64,000 bases of DNA, taken from the NCBI GenBank assembly GCA_963811805.1, contig CAWESU010000001.1, positions 1 through 64,000 of the forward strand. The letters run 5' to 3'. This document shows, in pieces, positions 1 through 8,145 of the stretch (position 1 is the stretch's first letter; each line of letters begins with the position of its first letter). The notes under the pieces were generated by a model that did not search any database, was not told the DNA's origin, and saw nothing but the letters and a program-made list of their open reading frames with translations. The DNA is from DAHUXN01 sp963811805. GTDB taxonomy: Bacteria; Acidobacteriota; Terriglobia; Acidiferrales; UBA7541. The translations under genes and the position numbers were made by a program.

Positions 1-78
1 TAGTTCATCAGGCTAGGTCCACGCTTGGCGTTCTTGGGGGCAAATAGATTGAGCCGGTTGTTCGATAGGTCGAGCATC

Positions 79-345
79 ATGCGCAGACGGCTCACGGCTT
101 GCCTGGCAGTCACGGTTCTCCTCTTTCTCACGTCCGCCGGATTCTGGCACCATCATAGCAATTTCGAGTCCCCGGCGACTTGTCCAATTTGTCATGCCAT
201 TCATACCCCGTTGGTGCAAGCCGAAATTGCTCCAGCGCTTCCGGGTCCCACAATAAGCAGTTGGGCAGCTCCCCGTCAGGAGCAGGTTTTTGAATTCGAC
301 CCAGTTACACGCTTCGCGCCGCCTCGCGCCCCGCCTACCTCGTAA
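79..345 (+). CDS. Small secreted/membrane protein with CxxC-H motif
   Basis: An 88-residue protein starting at the ATG at 79; an in-frame upstream ATG at 25 would put 18 charged residues before the signal sequence. A basic start (MRRRL) is followed by a hydrophobic signal segment (about residues 5-20), a short His run (HHH), then CPICHAIH, which looks like a metal or thiol site. The tail is Pro/Ala-rich and has no recognisable domain. It lies directly upstream of a TonB-dependent receptor on the same strand, so an envelope or metal-related partner role is plausible but inferred. No family is assigned with certainty; small DUF2946-like proteins with a similar CPxCH motif often accompany metal receptors. 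Confidence 0.55.
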   Translation: MRRRLTACLAVTVLLFLTSAGFWHHHSNFESPATCPICHAIHTPLVQAEIAPALPGPTISSWAAPRQEQVFEFDPVTRFAPPRAPPTS

Positions 346-384
346 TCTCCTTTCATCTCATCATCTGATTAAAGCCTGATTTTC

Positions 385-470
385 GCGCCGCAGCGGCAAG
401 CTGCGCGGCAGAAACTCTTTAACATCACAAACATCGCCCAGAAATAGGCGAGCGCGGGAACCCCTGGAGG
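385..470 (+). promoter_or_regulatory. Possible structured 5' leader of the TonB receptor
   Basis: Two adjacent hairpins can be drawn between the small CxxC gene and the receptor start: 387-394 pairs with 400-409 (one 2-nt bulge), and 434-438 pairs with 447-451. A strong Shine-Dalgarno GGAGG follows at 466-470, 10 nt before the ATG at 481. It does not match a riboswitch class that I recognise, so this is only a candidate leader. Confidence 0.22.
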
Positions 471-480
471 GTGAAGAAAA

Positions 481-3319
481 ATGTTCAAAAAATTGAGGAC
501 ATATACGTTTGTTGTGATGGGACTGATCTTGCTGTTTGGAGCCAGCCCGAGCAGGCGCAAAACTCGGGAACGATGGAAGGGGTGGTGAAAGATCAATCGG
601 GCGGGGTAGTGCCGAACGCCACGGTTCAGATCACGATCCGGTCAGCGGTTATCAGAGGACGATCGTAACAGGAAGTGACGGAGCATTCCGATTCACCAAC
701 ATACCGTTCAACACGTATCACATGGTGGTTACGGCGAGTGGTTTTGCCGGGTACACGCAAGATGTGGATGTGCGTTCGGCAGTTCCGGTAAGCGCGCCCG
801 TCAATCTGAAGATCAGGGGCGCGAGCATTAGTGTGACGGTGGAAGCCAACGGCGGCGATTTGGTGGAAAACGATACGACGACGCACACCGACGTCGACCG
901 GAACTTGTTTGACAAGGTACCTCTGGAGAGCACGTCTTCGTCACTCAGCTCGCTGGTGACCTTGACCGCGCCGGGGGTCGCGGCGGACTCGAATGGATTG
1001 TTCCACGGATTCGGCGATCATGCGTCGAACTCCTTCTCGATCGATGGACAGCCCATCACCGATCAGCAAAGCAAAGTGTTCTCGAACCAGCTTCCTGTAG
1101 ATTCGGTGCAATCCCTTGAAGTAATTGAAGGTGCACCGCCGGCGGAATACGGGGGTAAGACCAGCCTGGTGATTGTGGCGACGACGCGATCAGGCATGGG
1201 CGTCACTGAGCCGCATGGCACGATCACGTCGTCCTACGGGTCTTTTGGGACGGCCAATGGGGGATTTGACCTGGCCTATGGCGGCGACAAATGGGGCAAC
1301 TTCATTTCGGCCAATGGTTTGAATACCGGTCGTTTTCTGGACGGGCCGGAGTTCGTGGTCATGCATGACAAGGGCAACGAGGAGAACTTGTTCGATCGCG
1401 TGGATTACAGTGTCTCGTCAGTGGATACGATCAGTCTCAATATGGGCTACAGCCGGTCCTGGTTTCAGACGCCCAACTCGTTTGACGCTGAAGATGCAAC
1501 AGGGTGGAGTTTCAACGCGATCGACCCGGTCTGCCCGCTGGGACAGACGGGTGATTGCGGAGGTTTGGGAGCAAACGGCGAACCAGTCGGGCTTCAAGAT
1601 CAGCGTTCGAAGATTGGAACTTTCAACGTCGCTCCCTCTTGGACACGTCTAATTAATGCGCAGACGGTCTTCACACTAGGGTTCTGGACACGGCAAGATC
1701 AATACAACTATTACCCGAGTGCGAATCCCTTCGCGGATATGACGCCTGATCTACAGCAGGAGACCGTCGCTCAGAATCGCTCGTTATTGAACGCGGGCGG
1801 GCGCGCCGTTGTGTCGTACGTCAAGAGAATCAATAATATAAAGGCGGGAGTCACCTACGAGCAAACCTTCCTGGATGAAAATGACCATTTCGGAATCGTG
1901 GACCCAGGTGTGAACCCGGTTTGTTTGAATGCGGATGGAAGCTTCGATACGAACCCCTCGATCACGGACCCTGGAGAGTGTGGCAACGCGACGGTGAATC
2001 CAGGAGGCTCCGAGAATCCGGGATTTCTACCGCTTTTGGGCTGCTACGACCTGACGAGAACGGCTCCGCTGCCGCTGTCCGACGGCTGTCCAACAGGGCA
2101 GACCACCAGCGGCATATTCACCTTCAACGGCCACACTGACATCAAGGAAACAGCTCTGTACGTCGAGGACGCGCTCACCCTGAAGAACTGGACTCTTAAC
2201 CTCGGAGTGCGCGTTGATCTATACAACGGCATATCCAGCGCCCAGCAGGGGGAACCGCGTCTCGGCGTCGCCTACAACATCAAGGGCACAAACACTGTAC
2301 TGCGGGTTGGTTACGCCCGGACGATGGAATCGCCGTTCAACGAAAACCTCATCCTTGCCAGCACCGGTTGCAATAATCCGGTGATTTTCGATCTTCAAGA
2401 GGCCGTACCTGGCGGAGCGTGTGTCTCCTCTTCGGTACCCGCGTTAAGCCCGGGCAAACGCAATGAGTTTCACGCCGGGCTTGAGCAAGCCTTCGGAAAG
2501 TACTTGGTCATCGATGGCGAGTACATCTGGAAATACACGACGAGAGCGTTTGACTTCAGCGTTCTTGGCGACACGCCGATCACTTATCCGATCGAGTGGT
2601 CCAGCTCGAAAATCCCCGGATATGCCATCCGCGCGAGCGTTCCGAACATCCACGGCTTTACAGCGTATGCCGTCACGTCCAGCGTGGCCGCGCGTTTCTT
2701 CGGTCCGCAGATCAGCGGAATTGGGGCCACACCGGGGGTGGCAGGCTCTGTATTCCGGATCGACCACGACGAGCTCCACAATATGACGGCACACTTCCAA
2801 TATCAGCCAGGGAAGCGATTGCCGTGGTTGGGATTAAACTGGCGGTATGATAGCGGCCTTGTGGCAGGTCCAGTGCCGTGCGCGGGAGGCGAGGATTGCG
2901 CCAACGGGCCGCTCGGCAGCGCTACCGTAGTAGACACTTCCATAATCACGGCGGACCAACAGTTCCAGGCGGGAATCTACTGCGGAACTGTCTTTGCGAC
3001 GCCGACTACGCCCATCAGCTCGCCTTTGGGGGTCAATCTGTGCCCAGCATCAATGTATGGAGCAAAATACGTTTCGATTCCGGCGCCTGGCACCGAAGAC
3101 GACGACCACAATCCACCACGCATCACATCGCGTAACCTGTTTGATATCGCGATGGGAGACGACAATCTGTTCAACGGTGACCGATACAAATGGAGCTTGC
3201 GTCTTGAAGCGGTCAATGTCACAGACAAACAAGCTCTTTACAACTTCATATCCACCTTCAGCGGCACCCATTACGTGACGCCGCGTGCCTTAACGGCAGA
3301 ATTGGGCTTCCACTTCTGA
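481..3319 (+). CDS. TonB-dependent receptor, 5' end disrupted by two frameshifts
   Basis: Outer-membrane TonB-dependent transporter of the acidobacterial type: signal peptide, carboxypeptidase-regulatory-like beta-sandwich, plug, and C-terminal beta-barrel ending in the aromatic GFHF. The ATG at 481 with GGAGG upstream encodes a clean signal peptide (MFKKLRTYTFVV...), but that frame does not continue. The mature N-terminus (AQNSGTMEGVVKDQSGG) is read in a second frame from about 552, and the remainder (DPVSGYQRTIVTGSDGAF onward, plug motif SLEVIEGAPPAEYGG) in a third frame from about 635. Each switch fits one missing base. The remaining 890 codons are open. Either the copy is inactivated or the assembly has two indels. 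The substrate is unknown. Confidence 0.85.
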
Positions 3320-3335
3320 CGTCTCTTCTGAGGCG

Positions 3336-3378
3336 CGAAAGCCCGGGCCGGACGAACCGCGTTCGCTCCGGGCTTTCG
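3336..3378 (+). terminator. Hairpin terminator after TonB receptor
   Basis: A perfect 11-bp inverted repeat (CGAAAGCCCGG at 3336-3346 and its complement at 3368-3378) with a 21-nt loop lies 17 nt after the receptor stop. There is only a short T stretch, so it may act as a terminator or as an mRNA-stabilising hairpin. Confidence 0.5.
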
Positions 3379-3481
3379 TTCTCAGTGTGGAACGTAGCTT
3401 GTTCACCCGGATAGTGGCTCTTGCCGAGCAGCCCATGTTTAGCCCGGCAGCTAAGGTAGTGGGAACGACGAGGGAGTTCGT

Positions 3482-3808
3482 GTGAAGCTTTCCTTGGATA
3501 GCTATATCCCGGATGTACTCATGCCCGATCTCGCTGAACGCGAAAGGCGACCCTCGGCATTTCTCGTTTACCTGTATGTATGGAGGCGAAGCCGGGGTGC
3601 GGGTCAAAAAGTCGCTTCGCTGAGCTACCAGGAGATCGCGGAAGGTACGGGGTTATCGAAGTCTGCCGTGCAAAACGGTGTGAGGATTCTCAAGAGGCGA
3701 AGGCTGATCTACGTTTCACTAAAGAGCCCGACGGCTACTCCTGTCTATAAAGTAGCGCGTCCCTGGATGCGGCGAATGCAAGCGCACTCACCTGCGAAAA
3801 TAGCATGA
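3482..3808 (+). CDS. Small winged-helix DNA-binding protein
   Basis: A 108-residue protein beginning at a GTG with GAGGGAG 5 nt upstream. Residues about 40-85 form a winged helix-turn-helix of the replication-initiator/GntR-like kind: LSYQEIAEGTGLSKSAVQNG as the turn and recognition helix, then VRILKRRRLIYV as helix plus wing. The chain is otherwise basic, with no effector domain. It stands alone between a terminator and a 0.4-kb spacer. The role is probably transcriptional or a relic of a replication/mobile-element regulator; the target cannot be read from the sequence. Confidence 0.6.
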   Translation: MKLSLDSYIPDVLMPDLAERERRPSAFLVYLYVWRRSRGAGQKVASLSYQEIAEGTGLSKSAVQNGVRILKRRRLIYVSLKSPTATPVYKVARPWMRRMQAHSPAKIA

Positions 3809-4232
3809 ACCATGATTATGGCGAGATTAGATGATTTGTTCGAGTTGTCGGGGATCCGGAAACAATAGCCGCGACGGGTAGAACCGGTGGCATGCACCAA
3901 CCATCGCGTTGCCGCTTGAAATCCTCGGCCGGCTGTGCTATACACTACCTGGTGATGATTCGAGAGCAGGTAATCCGTAGCCGCTGTTTGAGGGCATCCG
4001 GGTGGAGTTTTTCCGCCACCTAGCCCTTCCTTCCCCACCGTTCGGTAACCTTTTGACCCAATATATGATTTTTTTAATCGGACACCTGGACACAAGTCGC
4101 AGATTCGTAACTCACTAAAAACAAAGGAGAAAACATTTTCTAATCGGGACTGAAAACACGTTTTTTCTGGAGCGATCCTGGTCTCCAAGACCTTCGATTG
4201 TGTCCACGGCAGGAATAGACAGCAGAGACTCT
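3809..4232. other. 424-bp spacer without a convincing gene
   Basis: No ORF with coding character is seen on either strand. The right half contains one copy of a dispersed repeat (listed separately at 4067-4161). The left part holds a short inverted repeat around GGTGGAGTTTTTCCGCCACC near 4000-4020, which could form a hairpin. The right edge abuts the stop of the kdpD-like gene, so the spacer is downstream of both flanking genes. Confidence 0.5.
4067..4161 (-). repeat. Dispersed ~95-bp repeat, copy A
   Basis: Read on the minus strand, this stretch matches 50141-50237. A 20-nt block, TTTTCAGTCCCGATTAGAAA, is identical, and roughly 70% of the remainder aligns by eye, including TTTGTTTT, TGCGACT and CCGATTAA blocks. 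Both copies are intergenic. No terminal inverted repeats or transposase are evident. Similarity was aligned by hand. Confidence 0.65.
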
Positions 4233-5345
4233 TCAGTCAGACTCTTGAGTAATGATATGCACATCAACCTCGGGAGACTCTCGCAGGAAACGGTGGGCGG
4301 GAGAGAGATACAGGTACTTTTTCCAACCTTTGACCGCCGACCGCCCAAAAATCACCTGCGTGATATGTTTTTCGCGAGCAAATTCTGCAATGGCATCGGC
4401 CACACTCGCCCCTTTCAACCGTACAACCTTGGCGCCCATACTTTCGGCAAACTGAAGATTCGCCTCCAGCGACTTCTCGTTTCCCTTCCCTCGGTCTCGC
4501 CCCGTGTCCACGTGGATCGCGTAAAATTCGGCGTCCTGACGCCTGGCCATGCGAGCCGCCCGGGCAATCAGGTATTGAGCGTGCGGCTTCGGATGTACGC
4601 ACACCGCTACGCGCTCGCGAACCGCCCAGTTCTTCTGAATGTCCTTGGCGGCCATGTACGTTTCGAGGCTGCGGTCCACTTGCTCCACCACCTGCCGCAG
4701 CGCCAGCTCGCGAAGGGCAATCAGGTTTCCGCGCCGGAAAAAATTTCCGAGCGCCTGTTCGACTTTCTGAGGTGCGTAGACGTCGCCGCGCCGCATGCGG
4801 TTCTGCAACGCTTCCGGCGTCAAGTCCACCATTACCGTCTCGTTTGCAATCAGCGGCACCCAATCGGGCACGGTTTCCCGGATAGTGACGCCGGTAACGT
4901 TGCGGACAACTGGCGCAATGCTCTCAATGTGCTGAATATTTACGGTCGAAACCACATCGATCTTCGCTGCCAGAATTTCCTGCACATCTTCGTAGCGCTT
5001 GCGGTGCTTGCTTCCGGGAATGTTGGTGTGAGCCAGCTCATCGACGAGAACCACTTCCGGCTGCCGGGCGATAATCGCGTCCACATCCATCTCTTCGAAC
5101 ACTGTGCCCTTGTATTCGATCTTCCGACGCGGAACTGCTTCCAATTGGGCAGCAAGTTCTTCGATGGCTTTTCGGCCGTGCGTTTCGACGACACCGATGA
5201 CAACATCTTCGCCGCGACTGTGACGGCGGATTCCCTCGCTCAGCATGCTATAGGTTTTGCCGACGCCGGGGGCGTATCCGAGAAAAAGCTTGAAGATTCC
5301 CTTTGTTTTTTGCGAAGGGAGCCAATCTTCCGGTTTCTTTTGCAA
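4233..5345 (-). CDS. kdpD: KdpD N-terminal sensor/USP protein (stand-alone half of a split KdpD)
   Basis: Cytoplasmic regulatory half of the potassium-sensing KdpD kinase as a separate 370-residue protein. Walker A-like GYAPGVGKTYSML (about residues 23-35), Walker B-like VLVDELAHTNIPGSKHRKRY, and the KdpD-specific VSTVNIQHIESI are present; residues about 240-368 form a universal-stress-protein-like domain ending VDVHIITQ. There are no membrane segments and no kinase domain. The start is a TTG at 5345 behind GAGAGGA; no better in-frame ATG exists. It is transcribed away from the kinase half at 5394, with only 48 bp between starts. It presumably binds the partner kinase in trans; this is inference from short KdpD proteins known in some other bacteria. 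Confidence 0.88.
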   Translation of the reverse strand: MQKKPEDWLPSQKTKGIFKLFLGYAPGVGKTYSMLSEGIRRHSRGEDVVIGVVETHGRKAIEELAAQLEAVPRRKIEYKGTVFEEMDVDAIIARQPEVVLVDELAHTNIPGSKHRKRYEDVQEILAAKIDVVSTVNIQHIESIAPVVRNVTGVTIRETVPDWVPLIANETVMVDLTPEALQNRMRRGDVYAPQKVEQALGNFFRRGNLIALRELALRQVVEQVDRSLETYMAAKDIQKNWAVRERVAVCVHPKPHAQYLIARAARMARRQDAEFYAIHVDTGRDRGKGNEKSLEANLQFAESMGAKVVRLKGASVADAIAEFAREKHITQVIFGRSAVKGWKKYLYLSPAHRFLRESPEVDVHIITQESD

Positions 5346-5393
5346 CGAAAGCGTCCTCTCAGCGAAATCTCATAACTGCGCTAGAATCCGGAC

Positions 5394-6854
5394 ATGCTAA
5401 CAGCCGCCCAACGGCAGGCCGCCCGGTTCATAGGTGCGTTGAGCATCGTCGTGGTCATCACCCTCGTTTACCGAAAAGTTCCTGATGTAAACCAAACGAC
5501 CGTGGCCCTGTCTTTCCTGCTGGCGATTCTAGCAGTTTCCGCCGTTTGGGGGATGGCCGTCTCCGCGCTCATGTCTGTGGCCGCAATGCTGGCTTTCAAT
5601 TATTTTTTCCTTCCGCCGGTTGGCACGTTTACAGTTGCGGACCCGCAAAATTGGGTCGCGCTATTCGCCTTCCTCGTTACTGCTATTGTCGGCAGCCAGC
5701 TATCCGGACGAATCCGCAAAGAAGCTCGCGCCTCCAATCAGCGCAGAAGAGAAATCGAAAAGCTCTATACCCTCAGCCAGAAACTTCTGGGAGAAGGAAA
5801 CGTCATCCAATTGCTCAACGCCATACCGAACCATATTGTCGAAGCCTTCGAGGCCGGCGCTGCAGCGCTCTTTCTTGCCGACAAGCAGAAATTCTATCGT
5901 TCGGGATTTGGTTCGGCGCACCTGGATGAAGAGAGGATGCGAACAGCATTTAGCCGGGATGAACCCTTCATCGATACTGTTGGCGGCTTTTGCTACGCGC
6001 CGATTCGCCTGGGCTTGCGGCCGCTCGGTAGCGTGGGGATTTCAGGCTCACCCCTGTCCCGGCAGACACTCGAAGCCATGGGCACCCTAATGGGCATCGC
6101 CATTGAACGCGCACGCGCGGTCGAACAATTAGGCAAGACAGAAGCCGACCGGCAGGGCGAGCGCCTGAAATCCGCCCTCCTCGACTCCATCACTCATGAT
6201 TTCCGGACGCCATTGACGTCGATCAAGGCCTCTGTAACGAGCCTTCTATCGAGCTCCCCTCAGAACCCATCCCAGCGACGGGAACTTCTCACAGTTATCG
6301 ATGAGGAGTCGGACCGCCTCAATCATCTCGTTGCAGAAGCTTCGGAAATGGCCCAACTGGAAGCGGGGGAGTTCGCGTTAGATTTCAGCGCCGTATCAGT
6401 CCAGGCCTTGATTGACGCCGCCCTTGCGCACTGTCGCAATGCGCTCGGTTCGCGTGAAGTTCGCGTCGAATTGCCGGCGGGGCTTCCTCCGGTTCGCGCC
6501 GATCTGAGCCGCGCGAAGGAGGTGCTCGTGCAATTGATCGAAAATGCCAATCTATATTCGCCGCAGGACCGCCCTATTGTCATCAGCGCCGAGGCCAATG
6601 CGAATTCGGTTCTCATCAGCGTCGCCGACCAGGGGCCCGGAATCGATGAGCCGGAACAGGGAATGATCTTCGACAAATTCTATCGCGGGAAAGACCAGCG
6701 GTATCTCGTGCAGGGGACGGGGATGGGCCTGCCCATCGCCAAGGCAATCGTCGAGGCGCATGGCGGCTCGATCAGCGTGACCAGCCAGTTGGGCCACGGT
6801 TCAGTCTTCTCTTTCATCTTGCCGATTGACCGCGAGGCCGCCGTGCGCCGATGA
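5394..6854 (+). CDS. kdpD: KdpD-like sensor histidine kinase (DUF4118-GAF-HisKA-HATPase)
   Basis: The membrane and catalytic half of the split KdpD, 486 residues. Residues about 12-105 hold four membrane segments of the DUF4118 type (FFLPPVGTFTVADPQNW is diagnostic). A GAF-like region follows (about 120-230), then a dimerisation box SITHDFRTPLTS with phospho-acceptor His268, and a HATPase domain with ENANLYSP (N box), DQGPGI (G1) and GTGMGLPIA (G2). It lacks the ATP-binding KdpD sensor and USP domains, which sit in the divergent gene at 4233-5345. The stop overlaps the kdpE start by 4 nt (ATGA), so the pair is translationally coupled. It should control kdpFABC in response to potassium limitation. 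Confidence 0.9.
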   Translation: MLTAAQRQAARFIGALSIVVVITLVYRKVPDVNQTTVALSFLLAILAVSAVWGMAVSALMSVAAMLAFNYFFLPPVGTFTVADPQNWVALFAFLVTAIVGSQLSGRIRKEARASNQRRREIEKLYTLSQKLLGEGNVIQLLNAIPNHIVEAFEAGAAALFLADKQKFYRSGFGSAHLDEERMRTAFSRDEPFIDTVGGFCYAPIRLGLRPLGSVGISGSPLSRQTLEAMGTLMGIAIERARAVEQLGKTEADRQGERLKSALLDSITHDFRTPLTSIKASVTSLLSSSPQNPSQRRELLTVIDEESDRLNHLVAEASEMAQLEAGEFALDFSAVSVQALIDAALAHCRNALGSREVRVELPAGLPPVRADLSRAKEVLVQLIENANLYSPQDRPIVISAEANANSVLISVADQGPGIDEPEQGMIFDKFYRGKDQRYLVQGTGMGLPIAKAIVEAHGGSISVTSQLGHGSVFSFILPIDREAAVRR

Positions 6855-7567
6855 GTTCTGCGAAAATCCTCGTCGTGGACGACGCGCCGCAGGTGCGTCG
6901 GGTCATGCGTGCTACGCTGACGGCCGAGGGATACACGATTTTTGAGGCTCGCGACGGATCGGAGGCGCTCGAAATCTTCCGCGCCAAGCGCCCGGACATC
7001 ATCCTGCTCGACGTCAATATGCCGGGCATGAATGGCCTGGAAGCTTGCCGAGAGATTCGACGGAACTCCGACGTCCCCATCATCATGCTCACGGTGCGCA
7101 ATGCGGAACGCGACAAGGTGCTCGCGCTCGATGCGGGAGCCGACGACTACGTTGTGAAGCCCTTCGGCATGCAGGAACTTCTGGCGCGTATCCGCGCCGC
7201 TCTTCGCCGGACTTCGCCGCAAGACAAAGTTCCCGCCATTCTCTCGAAGGAGCTAAGCGTCGACTTCGAAGCTCGGCGCGTCAAAGTCCAAGGCCGCGAA
7301 GTCCACCTGACTCCCAAGGAGTTCGAACTTCTTCGCCAACTTGTCGCCAATCAGGGTAAACCGCTGACGCACCGCAGATTGCTGCAATCGGTGTGGGGAC
7401 CGGATTACGGAAACGAGCCGGAATACCTTCGCGTCACCATCAACCAACTGCGCAAGAAGATTGAGCGCGATCCTGCGCATCCGAAGTTTATTTTGACCGA
7501 GCCGTGGATTGGTTACCGCTTCGAACCGCCGAGCGCGCGCACCGCGGCGAGCGTCGAATCGCGCTAG
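6851..7567 (+). CDS. kdpE: KdpE-type response regulator (OmpR family)
   Basis: A 238-residue response regulator. The receiver domain has the acidic pair at residues 10-11, phospho-acceptor Asp54 (IILLDVNMPGM), Thr in IIMLTVR and Lys in YVVKPFG. The C-terminal winged helix of OmpR/PhoB type (about 130-228) contains LTPKEFELLRQLVANQGK and YLRVTINQLRKKIE. It overlaps the upstream kinase stop by 4 nt. Its stop TAG lies in a CTAG palindrome that also provides the stop of the convergent kdpC. Expected to activate the kdpFABC operon, which converges on it. Confidence 0.93.
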   Translation: MSSAKILVVDDAPQVRRVMRATLTAEGYTIFEARDGSEALEIFRAKRPDIILLDVNMPGMNGLEACREIRRNSDVPIIMLTVRNAERDKVLALDAGADDYVVKPFGMQELLARIRAALRRTSPQDKVPAILSKELSVDFEARRVKVQGREVHLTPKEFELLRQLVANQGKPLTHRRLLQSVWGPDYGNEPEYLRVTINQLRKKIERDPAHPKFILTEPWIGYRFEPPSARTAASVESR

Positions 7568-8136
7568 TGCAACGGGTGCGTAGCGTCCAGATCGAGATTC
7601 AATTCCAGTACATTGACCCGTGCTTCGCCCAGAACGCCAAACTGCCGGGCTTCGGTATGCTTGCGAACGAGAGCTCTGACTTGTTCCTCGGTCATGCCGC
7701 GAGCCCGGGCCACGCGAAGAATCTGAAATTCCGCCGCGGCGGGCGTAATATCCGGATCCAGTCCTGAAGCGGATGTGGTGACGAGATCGACGGGAATGGG
7801 CGCGCCCGGATTTTCGTTTCGCAGCTTCTGAACATCGCTGTGTACCCGGTCGATCAATTGCCGGTTCGTCGGTCCCAGATTTGATCCACCGGAATTGAGT
7901 CCGTCATAGCCGGTGCCTGCGGCAGAAGGCCGCGAATAGAAATATCCAGGAGAGGAAAATGCCTGCCCAATGAGTTGTGAACCAATTACCGTACCGTTTT
8001 CGCGGATGAGCTCCCCGTTGGCCTGGACCGGAAAAAGCGCCTGCGCGAGGGCGGTGACAATCAAGGGATAAACAATTCCAAAGAGGACCGTGGTAACAAT
8101 GGTCATCCAAAATGCAATTCTGAGCTGCTGCTTCAT
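7564..8136 (-). CDS. kdpC: Potassium-transporting ATPase subunit KdpC
   Basis: Subunit C of the KdpFABC P-type potassium pump, 190 residues. One N-terminal membrane segment (about 10-33, with FGIVYPLIVTALAQ) is followed by the periplasmic domain with the family signature SQLIGQAFSSPGYFYSRPSA and SNLGPTN, then VPVDLVT...SGLDPDITPAAA, where a VP to IPVD variant is seen. The start ATG follows AGAGGA and lies 9 nt after the kdpB stop. Last gene of the operon; its stop overlaps that of kdpE in a convergent arrangement. Confidence 0.95.
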   Translation of the reverse strand: MKQQLRIAFWMTIVTTVLFGIVYPLIVTALAQALFPVQANGELIRENGTVIGSQLIGQAFSSPGYFYSRPSAAGTGYDGLNSGGSNLGPTNRQLIDRVHSDVQKLRNENPGAPIPVDLVTTSASGLDPDITPAAAEFQILRVARARGMTEEQVRALVRKHTEARQFGVLGEARVNVLELNLDLDATHPLH

Positions 8137-8145
8137 CCTAGTCCT

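Noticed and set aside
536..3319. TonB receptor starting at the TTG at 536
   Set aside because: That reading gives a basic, non-signal N-terminus; family sequence lies in two other frames upstream, so a frameshifted gene from 481 explains the data better.
3809..4066. Riboswitch-like hairpins in the spacer
   Set aside because: Short inverted repeats are present, but there is no recognisable conserved core and the spacer is downstream of both flanking genes.
4200..5375. 391-codon plus-strand ORF
   Set aside because: Fully antisense to the kdpD-like gene, which has strong family motifs; the ORF translation has no domain character and reflects GC-rich codon structure.
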